From positions 1 through 21,716 of the forward strand of contig JBHLKN010000025.1 of assembly GCA_048886645.1 (NCBI GenBank): a DNA stretch of 21,716 nucleotides, read 5' to 3'. The notes beneath the pieces are model-generated. The model was not told the origin of the DNA and ran no database searches. It saw only the letters and a list, made by a program, of their open reading frames with translations. Shown here piece by piece: positions 7,138-14,485 of the stretch. Made by a program: the position numbers and the translations under genes. Source of the stretch: Wukongarchaeum sp048886645 (GTDB lineage Archaea; Asgardarchaeota; Wukongarchaeia; Wukongarchaeales; Wukongarchaeaceae). Every line of letters starts with the position of its first letter. The stretch's first letter is position 1.

Positions 7138-7638
7138 TTATTTTTTGGAAAATTTGTTGATGTGAATTAGTTGTTCTAGGGGTTTTTTAGGCCTTGGTTT
7201 TGGCTTTTCTGCTGGAAATCCCACGGTTAGTAAAATGGTCACTCTCAATTTACCGGGGATGTTTAACACTTTTTTCACTTTATCTTCTTCAAATGCTCCA
7301 ATCCAGCAAGTTCCTAAACCAAGTTCTACTGCTTCAAGGACTATGTGCTCAAATGCTATTGCAAGGTCAACATCGCACCATTTCCAGGAGGGGTTTACAA
7401 CGCCTGTAATGACTATTGACGCATTTCCTACAAAGTTTTGGTTATTACAAGCGGGCACTAGCTCCTGTTTGATTTCTGGGTCTTCAACTATTACGAGGGA
7501 CCATTCCTGCTTATTTCTTCCTGAGGGGGCAAGTCGCGCTGCTTCCAATAATTTTTGAAGCATCTCCTCAGGAATCTTTTTATCTTTAACATATTTTCTG
7601 ATGCTTCTACGTTCTAATATGGCTTTAAAAACGTCCAA
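7138..7638 (-). CDS. Nitroreductase-family FMN oxidoreductase
   Basis: Compact 166-residue member of the nitroreductase fold, which binds FMN at a dimer interface and reduces nitro compounds, quinones, flavins or enone groups with NAD(P)H. Visible motifs are the opening ERRSIRKY, the FMN-contacting APSGRNKQEW, a LGLGTCWIGAF segment and the closing TILLTVGFPAEKPKPRPKKP typical of the short archaeal and anaerobe forms. The substrate cannot be deduced. A GTG at 7647 would also open this frame, but it overlaps the ribosome-binding sequence GAGGTG. TTG at 7638 lies 6 bases after that sequence and gives the usual MDVFKAI start, so I use it. It is divergent from the 2-oxoacid oxidoreductase genes, sharing a 176-base intergenic region, and no partner gene follows closely. 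Confidence 0.9.
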   Translation of the reverse strand: MDVFKAILERRSIRKYVKDKKIPEEMLQKLLEAARLAPSGRNKQEWSLVIVEDPEIKQELVPACNNQNFVGNASIVITGVVNPSWKWCDVDLAIAFEHIVLEAVELGLGTCWIGAFEEDKVKKVLNIPGKLRVTILLTVGFPAEKPKPRPKKPLEQLIHINKFSKK

Positions 7639-7755
7639 AAAACACACCTCTTTTGTAAAACAAGGGTTTTAAGTTGGGAATTAATTGATTGTTTGTTTGA
7701 AATTTTATTTTGGCTTTTTTTTGATTTGGTTAGGTTTTTATGCTTTTGGTTTTTG

Positions 7756-7763
7756 TATAAAAG
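7756..7763 (+). promoter_or_regulatory. TATA box for the 2-oxoacid oxidoreductase operon
   Basis: TATAAAAG preceded by a T/G-rich tract. The expected start site is near 7785, leaving a leader of about 30 bases that carries AGGTGG (7799-7804) ahead of the ATG at 7815. Confidence 0.6.
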
Positions 7764-7814
7764 AAATTTAGAGAAGTTAGTATTTTTCAATTTCTTTTAG
7801 GTGGTTGTTTTTTC

Positions 7815-9575
7815 ATGGAGAAGGAGAAAGTAGCGAATACTTTAAGTTGGAAACTTGGCGGTGAAGCAGGATTCGGTATTATGAGCGCTGGGCTTATTTT
7901 TGCTAAAGCTTGTTCTCGAGGAGGTCTCAATGTCTTCGTAATAAACGAGTATCCTTCCCTCATAAGGGGCGGTCATAACGTTTCTCATGTCTGGGTGATG
8001 GAAAGGGAAATAAAATCGCAATACTACCCTGTAGACTTGCTTGTAGCTTTGAACGAGGAAACTGTGGAACTTCACAAAAACGAGTTAAATCCCGGAGGAG
8101 GAATACTCTATGATGGAGATAAAATAACGCTTTCTGCAGAGAGTTTAGAAAGAGATGATGTGAACCTTTACCCTGTTCCTTTGGAAAAAATAGCAGTAGA
8201 AACAGGGGAACGGGAGATTATGAGAAACACGGTGGCTTTAGGAGCTTCTATTGCTCTTGTTGACTATGAGTTAGAAATGTTGAACGGGGTTATCAGGGAC
8301 ACTTTTGCTAGTAAAGGAGACAAAGTTGTGAACCCTAACTTAGATGCTGCAAAGGGCGGATTCGACTATATAAAAGAAAATTATCCAACAGACAGTTTTA
8401 GACGCAAATTAAATAAGATAGAAGGAAGAGAACCGAAGCTGTTGATTAGCGGTAGTGAAGCGATTTCTTTGGGGGCTATTAAGGCGGGATGCAAATTTTA
8501 TTCAGCTTATCCTATGACCCCTGCCTCGCCAATCTTGCATTTTATGGCGGCTCATGAACGAAGATTTGGAATGATAGTGAAACATACAGAGGACGAGATT
8601 GCAGCGATGAACATGGCCATCGGGGCAGCTTACGCTGGTGTAAGGGCTATGACAGCTACTTCTGGGGGCGGTTTCTGCCTTATGACGGAAGCTTTGGGTT
8701 TAGCGGGAAACGCTGAGGTACCTGTGGTTGTCGTGGTGGCTCAAAGACCCGGTCCTTCTACAGGTCTTGCTACATGGACTGCGCAAGGTGATCTCAGGTT
8801 CGTGATTCATGCAGCTCAGGGAGAATTTCCAAGGCTTATAGCGGCTCCTGGAGACATGGAAGAATGTTTTTACACCACGATAGATGCGCATAATTTCGCT
8901 GAGCGATACCAGGTTCCCGTGATAATTCTTGAAGATAAATATTTATCAGAAAGCAGTAAAAGCGTGGAAAAGTTTGATGTTTCCAATGTTAAGCTTGATC
9001 GCGGATGTTTGGCAAGAACAGAGGACCTTGAAGCAGAAGAAGTTACTTTCAAAAGATATGAGTTTACTGAAACAGGAATATCTACAAGGGCTCTTCCTGG
9101 TCAAAAGGGCGGTATTCACAATGTCGGAGGAGAGGAGCATGATGTTTACGGTTTCATGTCAGAGGATGCTGAGAATCGGCGAAAAATGGTGGAGAAGAGG
9201 ATGAGAAAGCTTGAACTTGCAGCAAAAGAGCTTCCAAAACCGAAGCTTTACGGTGACGAATCTTCAGACCTTTTGGTTATAGGTTGGGGATCAACGAAAT
9301 GTCCTATGCTTGAAGCGATGAGAATCCTTGAAGAAGAAGGTTTGAAAGTGAAGTACTTACACCTTACTTGGATACTACCGTTTCCTACTGAAGAAGTGAG
9401 GAAGGTTATGGATTCTTCTGCGAAAACCGTTTTAGTTGAGGGTAATTTTACTGCCCAGCTTGGTTCTTTAATACGAGAGAACACAGGGAAAGTGGTGGAT
9501 CATAAAATTTTGAAGTACGACGGGAGACCGTTTTATCCTGAGGATATTGTTCGCGGTATAAAGGAGGTTGTGTGA
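7815..9575 (+). CDS. 2-oxoacid:acceptor oxidoreductase, fused gamma-alpha subunit (probable 2-oxoglutarate type)
   Basis: Large subunit of a two-subunit oxidoreductase that decarboxylates a 2-oxoacid to its acyl-CoA and passes electrons to ferredoxin. The 586-residue chain carries an N-terminal gamma domain (about 10-190; GGEAGFGIMSAG and EYPSLIRGGHN), then the pyrimidine/TPP-facing alpha domain with YPMTP at 232-236, TEDEIAAMNMAIGAAYAG and TSGGGFCLMTEALGLAG. A C-terminal domain contains LVIGWGSTKCPMLEAM and LVEGNFTAQLGSLIRE. The gamma-alpha fusion and YPxTP motif match 2-oxoglutarate or broad-specificity archaeal enzymes rather than four-subunit pyruvate enzymes. With sucCD in the same window I infer 2-oxoglutarate as the likely substrate; this is not proven. 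The stop TGA overlaps the beta-subunit start region, so the two are coupled. Confidence 0.93.
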   Translation: MEKEKVANTLSWKLGGEAGFGIMSAGLIFAKACSRGGLNVFVINEYPSLIRGGHNVSHVWVMEREIKSQYYPVDLLVALNEETVELHKNELNPGGGILYDGDKITLSAESLERDDVNLYPVPLEKIAVETGEREIMRNTVALGASIALVDYELEMLNGVIRDTFASKGDKVVNPNLDAAKGGFDYIKENYPTDSFRRKLNKIEGREPKLLISGSEAISLGAIKAGCKFYSAYPMTPASPILHFMAAHERRFGMIVKHTEDEIAAMNMAIGAAYAGVRAMTATSGGGFCLMTEALGLAGNAEVPVVVVVAQRPGPSTGLATWTAQGDLRFVIHAAQGEFPRLIAAPGDMEECFYTTIDAHNFAERYQVPVIILEDKYLSESSKSVEKFDVSNVKLDRGCLARTEDLEAEEVTFKRYEFTETGISTRALPGQKGGIHNVGGEEHDVYGFMSEDAENRRKMVEKRMRKLELAAKELPKPKLYGDESSDLLVIGWGSTKCPMLEAMRILEEEGLKVKYLHLTWILPFPTEEVRKVMDSSAKTVLVEGNFTAQLGSLIRENTGKVVDHKILKYDGRPFYPEDIVRGIKEVV

Positions 9576-9577
9576 AG

Positions 9578-10465
9578 ATGGGGCTCAAGATTAGCGACTT
9601 TAAGTATAAGTTTGGCTATAATAACGGCGTGCCCAACTGGTGTCCTAGATGTGGTAATTTCGGGATTATAATGGCTATTAGGCGCGCTTTAGTGAACTTG
9701 GAATTTGATCCGAAAGATGCCGTTTTGATCGGGGGTATAGGTTGCTCTGGAAAGTTGCCACAATGGGTTGTTAGTTACGGTTTTCATGCTCTTCACGGAA
9801 GAACTTTACCTGTAGCCACTGGTATCAAGCTTGCAAACCATGAACTCACCGTGATTGCACATGCTGGTGATGGCGATTGTTATGGAATAGGTTTAGGACA
9901 TTTGATTCACTCCATAAGAAGAAACTTGGATATCACATGTATCGTGCATAATAACCAAGTTTATGGTCTTACAACAGGGCAAACTTCCCCAACAAGTCTT
10001 AAAGGATTCAAAACCAAATCCACGCCAGAAGGCGTAATAGAGCTGCCTATCAACCCTATAGCTTTAGCGCTTTCATCAGATGGAGCTTTTGTAGCAAGAG
10101 GCTATGCAGGAGACAGTAAACATCTTACGGAGTTGGTAACAGAAGGCATAAAACATAGAGGATTTGCCCTCATTGACACGTTGCAACCTTGCGTCACCTT
10201 TAACCGCGTCAACACTTATGAATGGTTCAAAGAACGCGTCTATAAGCTAGAAGAAATAGGTCATGATTTCACCGATAAAAACGCTGCTTTTGAAAAAGCT
10301 TTTGAATGGGAAAAAACAAACAGTGAGAAGATTCCCATAGGCATATTCTATAAAGAAACAAGACCAACCTACGGAGATGAAAACCCGCAAATAGCTGAAA
10401 AACCACTAGTAAAACACGATATAACCAAAATAGACATAGAACCAGTTCTAAACATGCTCATCTAA
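9578..10465 (+). CDS. 2-oxoacid:acceptor oxidoreductase, beta subunit (TPP and Fe-S)
   Basis: Partner of the preceding gene. It binds thiamine diphosphate-Mg (GDGDCYGIGLGHLIHS followed by NNQVYGLTTGQ) and one [4Fe-4S] cluster. Candidate cluster cysteines are the pair in NWCPRCGNFG, the one in GIGCSGK and the one in LQPCVTFN, matching the four ligands of the Sulfolobus-type enzyme. The usual motif is WCPGCG; here Gly is replaced by Arg between the two ligands. A strong ribosome-binding site AAGGAGG (9561-9567) lies inside the alpha gene. GTG at 9572, overlapping the upstream TGA, is 4 bases from it and ATG at 9578 is 10 bases away; I choose ATG but cannot exclude GTG. No separate ferredoxin-like subunit is present. 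The 3' third is strikingly A/C-rich compared with the 5' half. Confidence 0.92.
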   Translation: MGLKISDFKYKFGYNNGVPNWCPRCGNFGIIMAIRRALVNLEFDPKDAVLIGGIGCSGKLPQWVVSYGFHALHGRTLPVATGIKLANHELTVIAHAGDGDCYGIGLGHLIHSIRRNLDITCIVHNNQVYGLTTGQTSPTSLKGFKTKSTPEGVIELPINPIALALSSDGAFVARGYAGDSKHLTELVTEGIKHRGFALIDTLQPCVTFNRVNTYEWFKERVYKLEEIGHDFTDKNAAFEKAFEWEKTNSEKIPIGIFYKETRPTYGDENPQIAEKPLVKHDITKIDIEPVLNMLI

Positions 10466-10487
10466 AAAAAGAAAACCCAATCAACAA

Positions 10488-10519
10488 CCCCTTATTTTTG
10501 GGGATAAGTTCATTTTTTC
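10488..10519 (+). terminator. Possible terminator after the oxidoreductase operon
   Basis: CCCC (10488-10491) can pair with GGGG (10500-10503) across an 8-base loop, followed by six T (10513-10518). The stem is short, but archaeal termination depends mainly on the T-tract. The position, 20-50 bases after the beta stop and just ahead of a new TATA box, is suitable. Confidence 0.4.
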
Positions 10520-10526
10520 TAAAAGC

Positions 10527-10534
10527 TTTATATT
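10527..10534 (+). promoter_or_regulatory. TATA box for the ABC transporter genes
   Basis: TTTATATT. A start site about 26 bases on would be near 10556, which is downstream of the first in-frame ATG (10545) but upstream of the TTG at 10584. This supports the shorter reading of the ATPase. Confidence 0.5.
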
Positions 10535-10583
10535 ATATGCAACTATGTTTATTACTTGTTTTAGTTTTGGCGGGATATTTGCT

Positions 10584-11594
10584 TTGGTAGAGGATATAAT
10601 AGTTACAGAAAAGTTGGCAAAAGTGTTTAATGAGACGATAAAAGCAGTTGATCAAGTTGATATGCGAATTAGGAAGGGGGAAATTTTTGGCTTTCTTGGA
10701 CCTAATGGTGCTGGAAAAACCACCACAATCAACATGTTGACTACCCTAATCAAACCCACTTCTGGCAAAGCAATAGTTAGCGGTTTTGATGTCGTTAAGA
10801 ACCCTGATGAAGTCCGTCGACGTATAGGAATAGTTTTTCAGGACTCTGTTTTGGAGGATAGGTATACTGGTTATGAGAATATGATACTTCATGCGAGGCT
10901 TTGGGGGGTTAAAAAAGAGGTAGCAAGTGAGAGAATTAAAGAGTTGTTAAAACTTGTTCGGTTAACTTCTAGGGCGAAAGATTTAGTGAGGGCATACTCT
11001 GGGGGTATGAGACGGCGTCTTGAGATAGCAAGAGGTCTTGTTACACGACCGGAAATCCTTTTTCTTGACGAGCCTACTCTGGGTCTTGATCCTACTACTA
11101 GGCGCCACGTTTGGGAGTACATAAAATTAATTAATAGAGAGCAAGGTGTTACGGTGTTCCTTACAACCCATTACCTTGATGAAGCGGAACATCTATGTGA
11201 AAGGCTTTCTATAATTGATTTTGGTAAAATTGTCACGACAGGCTCTCCTTCTGAGCTTATAAACGGTCTTGGAGGGGATGTAGTCGAAATAATAGGAGAG
11301 GGTGATGTTGGGCTAGCTGTTTCTGCTTTTAAGCCTGAGAGTTATGTTAAAAATGTAATCATAAGGCAAGATAATGGTTTAGAGTTAACGATTGAGGAGA
11401 GCGAGAAAAGTTTACCTAAAATTATTAGAAAACTTCAAGAAACAGGTTATAATGCTTTGAGTATTCGTTTGAAAAAGCCTTCTTTAGATGATGTTTTTAT
11501 TGCTTGTACCGGTAGAGGTCTTAGAGATGAGGAAGCTTCGGATTTTGAAGGCGTTAAGAAGCATTTTGTTATGAAAAAGCTTTCAAGAAGATAA
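10584..11594 (+). CDS. ABC-2 type transporter ATP-binding protein (DrrA/CcmA-like)
   Basis: ATPase of an ABC export system at the inner face of the membrane. In the 336-residue form: Walker A GPNGAGKTT at 39-47, Q-loop Gln at 86 (VFQD), signature YSGGMRRR at 138-145, Walker B ILFLDEP at 158-164 with the catalytic Glu at 163, and the switch His at 196 (TTHYLDEA). After about residue 220 comes a C-terminal extension of the DUF4162/DrrA type, ending after SLDDVFIACTG. The substrate could be a lipid, drug or polysaccharide and cannot be read. A longer reading from ATG 10545 adds a hydrophobic, non-conserved stretch and would place the start codon upstream of the expected transcription start. TTG 10584 follows GGCGGGAT at suitable spacing. 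The permease gene follows closely. Confidence 0.92.
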   Translation: MVEDIIVTEKLAKVFNETIKAVDQVDMRIRKGEIFGFLGPNGAGKTTTINMLTTLIKPTSGKAIVSGFDVVKNPDEVRRRIGIVFQDSVLEDRYTGYENMILHARLWGVKKEVASERIKELLKLVRLTSRAKDLVRAYSGGMRRRLEIARGLVTRPEILFLDEPTLGLDPTTRRHVWEYIKLINREQGVTVFLTTHYLDEAEHLCERLSIIDFGKIVTTGSPSELINGLGGDVVEIIGEGDVGLAVSAFKPESYVKNVIIRQDNGLELTIEESEKSLPKIIRKLQETGYNALSIRLKKPSLDDVFIACTGRGLRDEEASDFEGVKKHFVMKKLSRR

Positions 11595-11647
11595 TATGAA
11601 GGTTCTAGATTTTTTGGATTTTTAGCGTGTTTTTAGCGGTGGTTTAT

Positions 11648-12463
11648 ATGGTTTTTGAGAGGTTTTTAAATGGATTTTTACCGATTTATAAACGGATTTT
11701 GAGGATTAGTGTTAGGCGTAGGTCGATTATTATAAGCATGATTGTTCAACCGATTTTATGGATGGTTGTCCTTGGAAAAACCTTTGACAATATTTTAGGA
11801 GGGGGCCCTTTTGGTGGTGATTATGATTATTTAACCTATTTAGCATGTGGAGTTATCACCATGACTGTTTTATTTAGCAGTCTTTTTGGAGGAATGACTC
11901 TCCTTTTTGATAGGGAGTTTGGAATGATGAAGGAGTTTCTTGTCGCTCCCATACCACGTTCAACAATACCTCTAGGCAATGGGGCAGGAATAGCCACCCG
12001 GAGCTTATTCCAAGCAATTCTTGTACTGTTATTAGCGTTAGCTGTGGGAGCCAAGCTTGAGCTTAGTATTTACAAAATCTTACCCATGCTCCTTGCCATA
12101 ATCTTAGTGTCTTTAGGCCTTTTTGGTTTAACAGCGACAATAGCAACAAAAATTGAAAGTTTTGAAGGATTTCAAGGCGTTATGCAGTTAACAGCAATGC
12201 CCCTATTCTTTGTTAGTGGCGCAATATACCCTATAGTGTTCCTTCCAACGGGTTTACAAGAGTTCGCAAAATATAGTCCTATAACCCACGTAGTAAGCAT
12301 TATACGCTACTACCTAATCGGCGAAAAAGCAGCAGAATTTGACATATTATGGGGCTCCTCTCATGCAAACATAGGACTTTTCCTTTCCTTCGTATATCTT
12401 AGCATTTTTGCCATAACCTTGCTTTCTCTTGCCTGTTGGGCTTTTAAAAAACAGACAATATGA
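11648..12463 (+). CDS. ABC-2 type transporter permease
   Basis: Membrane partner of the upstream ATPase. The 271-residue protein has about six hydrophobic segments: around ISMIVQPILWMVVLG, LACGVITMTVLFSSLF, SLFQAILVLLLALAVG, ILPMLLAIILVSLGLF, LTAMPLFFVSGAIYPIVF and LFLSFVYLSIFAITLLSL. The SGAIYPIVFLP followed by YSPITHVVSIIRYYL is the characteristic C-terminal stretch of DrrB-like ABC-2 permeases. ATG at 11648 is favoured over GTG at 11627 because GGTGGT lies a few bases before it. With the single ATPase it should form a four-domain A2B2 exporter. Composition changes inside the gene from T/G-rich at the 5' end to A/C-rich in the last half. Confidence 0.92.
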   Translation: MVFERFLNGFLPIYKRILRISVRRRSIIISMIVQPILWMVVLGKTFDNILGGGPFGGDYDYLTYLACGVITMTVLFSSLFGGMTLLFDREFGMMKEFLVAPIPRSTIPLGNGAGIATRSLFQAILVLLLALAVGAKLELSIYKILPMLLAIILVSLGLFGLTATIATKIESFEGFQGVMQLTAMPLFFVSGAIYPIVFLPTGLQEFAKYSPITHVVSIIRYYLIGEKAAEFDILWGSSHANIGLFLSFVYLSIFAITLLSLACWAFKKQTI

Positions 12464-12496
12464 GAAGGAGAAAACAATAGCTTTTTTAACAAGGAC

Positions 12497-12504
12497 TTTT
12501 AAAA
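12497..12504 (+). promoter_or_regulatory. TATA-like box for the HAD-like gene
   Basis: TTTTAAAA about 31-38 bases before the ATG at 12535, with AAGGTG (12521-12526) as ribosome-binding site. The spacing would place transcription start very close to that site, so the leader would be short. Confidence 0.35.
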
Positions 12505-12534
12505 TAGGAAATAGTTTCGAAAGGTGTAGTTTGG

Positions 12535-13041
12535 ATGCAGCTGAAAGGGATTTTCTTTGATTTGGGGGATACTTTGATTGATGAGGAGACTTTTCAGCCT
12601 CTTGATGGGGCTGAAGAAGTTTTAGAGAAACTTAAAGGGCGGTATAAGCTTGCCATAATAAGTAATACCACAACTTCTACAACAGAGGACATCGAATGGA
12701 TTATGCAAAGGTTGGGACTTCTTCACTTTTTTGACTATGTTATTGCTTCAAAGTCTTTTGGAACAAGAAAACCTGACGTTTCAATCTTTAATTTCGTTTT
12801 AGAAACCCTTTCCCTTAAACCTGAAGAAGTTGTTTTTGTAGGGAACAAGATAAGCACAGATATCCTTGGAGCTAATAAAACGGGTATGAAAAGCATCCTC
12901 TTAAAGTGGAACTCAAGGCATTTAGAAAAACCCTCTTCTACTGATGAGAAACCAGGCTTCACGATAAACTCTTTTAAAGAGTTGTTGAAAATCGTTGAAA
13001 ACTTAAAACAAACTCCTTCAGAAGGAAAACCCTTAAAATAG
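12535..13041 (+). CDS. HAD-superfamily protein with altered motif I and IV
   Basis: Small (168-residue) Rossmann-type HAD protein. The nucleophile is D9 in FFDLGDTL, motif II Ser is S43 (IISNT), motif III Lys is K79 (TRKPD) and motif IV is VGNKISTD (residues 102-109). Two positions depart from the canonical phosphatase pattern: the DxD second Asp is Gly (D9-L-G11) and the first acidic residue of GDxxxxD is Asn (N104). The first change removes the usual general acid/base, so phosphatase activity is uncertain, although DxGDT variants are common among annotated HADs. The cap domain is minimal, since there is little between motifs I and II. It has its own TATA-like box and is separated from the ABC permease by 71 bases. 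The tail after about residue 130 is low in conservation. Confidence 0.82.
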   Translation: MQLKGIFFDLGDTLIDEETFQPLDGAEEVLEKLKGRYKLAIISNTTTSTTEDIEWIMQRLGLLHFFDYVIASKSFGTRKPDVSIFNFVLETLSLKPEEVVFVGNKISTDILGANKTGMKSILLKWNSRHLEKPSSTDEKPGFTINSFKELLKIVENLKQTPSEGKPLK

Positions 13042-13063
13042 GGTAACTTAAAAACTAAAACGA

Positions 13064-13070
13064 TATAAAA
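13064..13070 (+). promoter_or_regulatory. TATA box of a likely leaderless transcript
   Basis: TATAAAA ends 19 bases before the ATG at 13090, so its centre is about 23 bases upstream. Archaeal transcription starts about 23-27 bases from the TATA centre, so the mRNA should begin at or next to the start codon. No ribosome-binding sequence is present between them. Confidence 0.55.
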
Positions 13071-13089
13071 TAATAATGGGTACATATAC

Positions 13090-13539
13090 ATGGTAATAAC
13101 ATTGAGCAAAGAAGTTTTAGACAAGGAGACAATTCATAGGTATGCAAAGTCGCGTGAAGCAGTTCTTACAAATTTCCTTAAGACGATTAAGGGAGTTTTA
13201 AATGGCGAAGATATTGCTGTTGTAGATGATGCAGTGCTACCCTTTGCTGTAGTAAGTGAGAAACCTGATGGATTTTTCAGTTTAATTAATGATGCCTATT
13301 TTTTACTACTTGAGCCTAAATCTAAAAATGATAAATTAAGTATCCTATTTCACAAGGGGAAGTACTTAGTTATTTATAGAGAAGAGTATTTTACTTTGAT
13401 TATTAACGCTATATCTGTACCTCCAGATATAGAAGAGAGATTGTTAGTTATTACACAGGTTTTAAGAAAAATTTTAACGGCTACTTCCCTCAAACTTGAA
13501 AATATAGATGAACTCATAAAAACAGTTTTTGAAGGATGA
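13090..13539 (+). CDS. Unknown protein, 149 residues
   Basis: I do not recognise a family. The protein has no cysteines, no membrane segment and no signal peptide. A helical N-terminus (about 10-40, KETIHRYAKSREAVLTNFLK) is followed by a central mixed region (about 42-110) with alternating hydrophobic residues, including GEDIAVVDDAV, DAYFLLLEPKS and HKGKYLVIYREEYFTLIIN. A helical C-terminus (115-149) is rich in Leu/Ile. The layout would suit a small alpha/beta or PAS-like ligand-binding or dimerisation module, but this is only an impression. Its TATA box is placed for leaderless expression. It ends 45 bases from the converging sucD stop. Real coding is supported by length, codon pattern and the promoter. 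Confidence 0.7.
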   Translation: MVITLSKEVLDKETIHRYAKSREAVLTNFLKTIKGVLNGEDIAVVDDAVLPFAVVSEKPDGFFSLINDAYFLLLEPKSKNDKLSILFHKGKYLVIYREEYFTLIINAISVPPDIEERLLVITQVLRKILTATSLKLENIDELIKTVFEG

Positions 13540-13584
13540 TTACCCCTAAAATCTTTGCTTAGCGAACTCGATTTATTTAGTTTT

Positions 13585-14445
13585 TTAGAGTAGTTTTGCT
13601 GTTTCTTTTGGGGTTTTTGCGATTTTTATTCCTGCTTTTGTTAATTGTTTGATTTTGTTTTCTGCTGTTCCTTTTTCTCCTTCTATTATTGCTCCTGCAT
13701 GACCCATTTTAACGCCTTTTGGAGCATATTTTCCAGCGATGTATCCTACTACGGGTTTTGATAGGTGCTCTTTTATGAAGTTGGCAGCTTTTTCCTCTTC
13801 AACGCCTCCTACTTCGCCGATCATGACTATTCTTTCGGTGTCTTTGTCTTTTTCAAAGAGGGTGAGGGCTTCTATGAAGTTTGTTCCGTGGATTTTATCT
13901 CCGCCTATGCCGATGAATGTGCTGATTCCAAGGCCTTCCTCTAAAAGGGCGAATATTATTTCATAGGAAAGGGTGCCTGAACGGCTTACCACACCTATGT
14001 TTCCTCCGATGTTTATTTTGTTTGGCATGATGCCTACTTTACATTTTACTTTTGGGTTTATTATTCCTGGAGTGTTTGCTCCGATAATTTTTGCTCCTTT
14101 TTCTTCAGCGGTGTTTACCATGGTTAAAGCATCCCATATGGGTAAGTGTTCTGTTATTACTACAACTAGTTTTATTCCTTCAGTGAGGGCTTCTTTTACC
14201 GCGTTTAAACAGTAAGGAGCAGGTACAAAAACGATGGAAGTATTAACATCATTACTTTCCATCATTGCTTCTTTTACTGTATCATAGACTTTGATGTTGT
14301 GAACTGTTTGGCCTCCCTTGCCTGGGGTAACTCCTGCCATTACTTTTGTACCATATTCCAGCATAAGTTTTGTATGAAACCTTCCTTGTCTCCCTGTTAT
14401 GCCTTGTACCAATACTTTTGTGTTTTCATCGATAATAATTCCCAA
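13585..14445 (-). CDS. sucD: Succinyl-CoA synthetase (ADP-forming type) subunit alpha SucD
   Basis: Alpha subunit of the reversible succinyl-CoA ligase. The 286-residue protein shows the CoA-binding Rossmann N-terminus (VLVQGITGRQGRFH), GANTPGIINP, SRSGTLSYE, GIGGDKIHGTNF and the phosphohistidine segment MGHAGAI with His at 249 (E. coli His246). TTG at 14443-14445 is the start, preceded by AAGGAAGGTTCC, the same strong ribosome-binding sequence seen before hisD. It lies 40 bases after sucC on the same strand, forming a two-gene operon. Coupled to the 2-oxoacid oxidoreductase it can conserve energy by substrate-level phosphorylation, or run in reverse for a reductive TCA segment. Its coding 3' end is extremely A-rich (the plus strand has 37 T in 60 bases at 13621-13680). 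Confidence 0.96.
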   Translation of the reverse strand: MGIIIDENTKVLVQGITGRQGRFHTKLMLEYGTKVMAGVTPGKGGQTVHNIKVYDTVKEAMMESNDVNTSIVFVPAPYCLNAVKEALTEGIKLVVVITEHLPIWDALTMVNTAEEKGAKIIGANTPGIINPKVKCKVGIMPNKINIGGNIGVVSRSGTLSYEIIFALLEEGLGISTFIGIGGDKIHGTNFIEALTLFEKDKDTERIVMIGEVGGVEEEKAANFIKEHLSKPVVGYIAGKYAPKGVKMGHAGAIIEGEKGTAENKIKQLTKAGIKIAKTPKETAKLL

Positions 14446-14485
14446 TTTTAGGAACCTTCCTTAAAAAAATTAAAAGATTGTAGTT

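Noticed and set aside
10545..10583. N-terminal extension of the ABC ATPase from ATG 10545
   Set aside because: It would begin upstream of the transcription start predicted from the TATA box and adds a non-family hydrophobic stretch.
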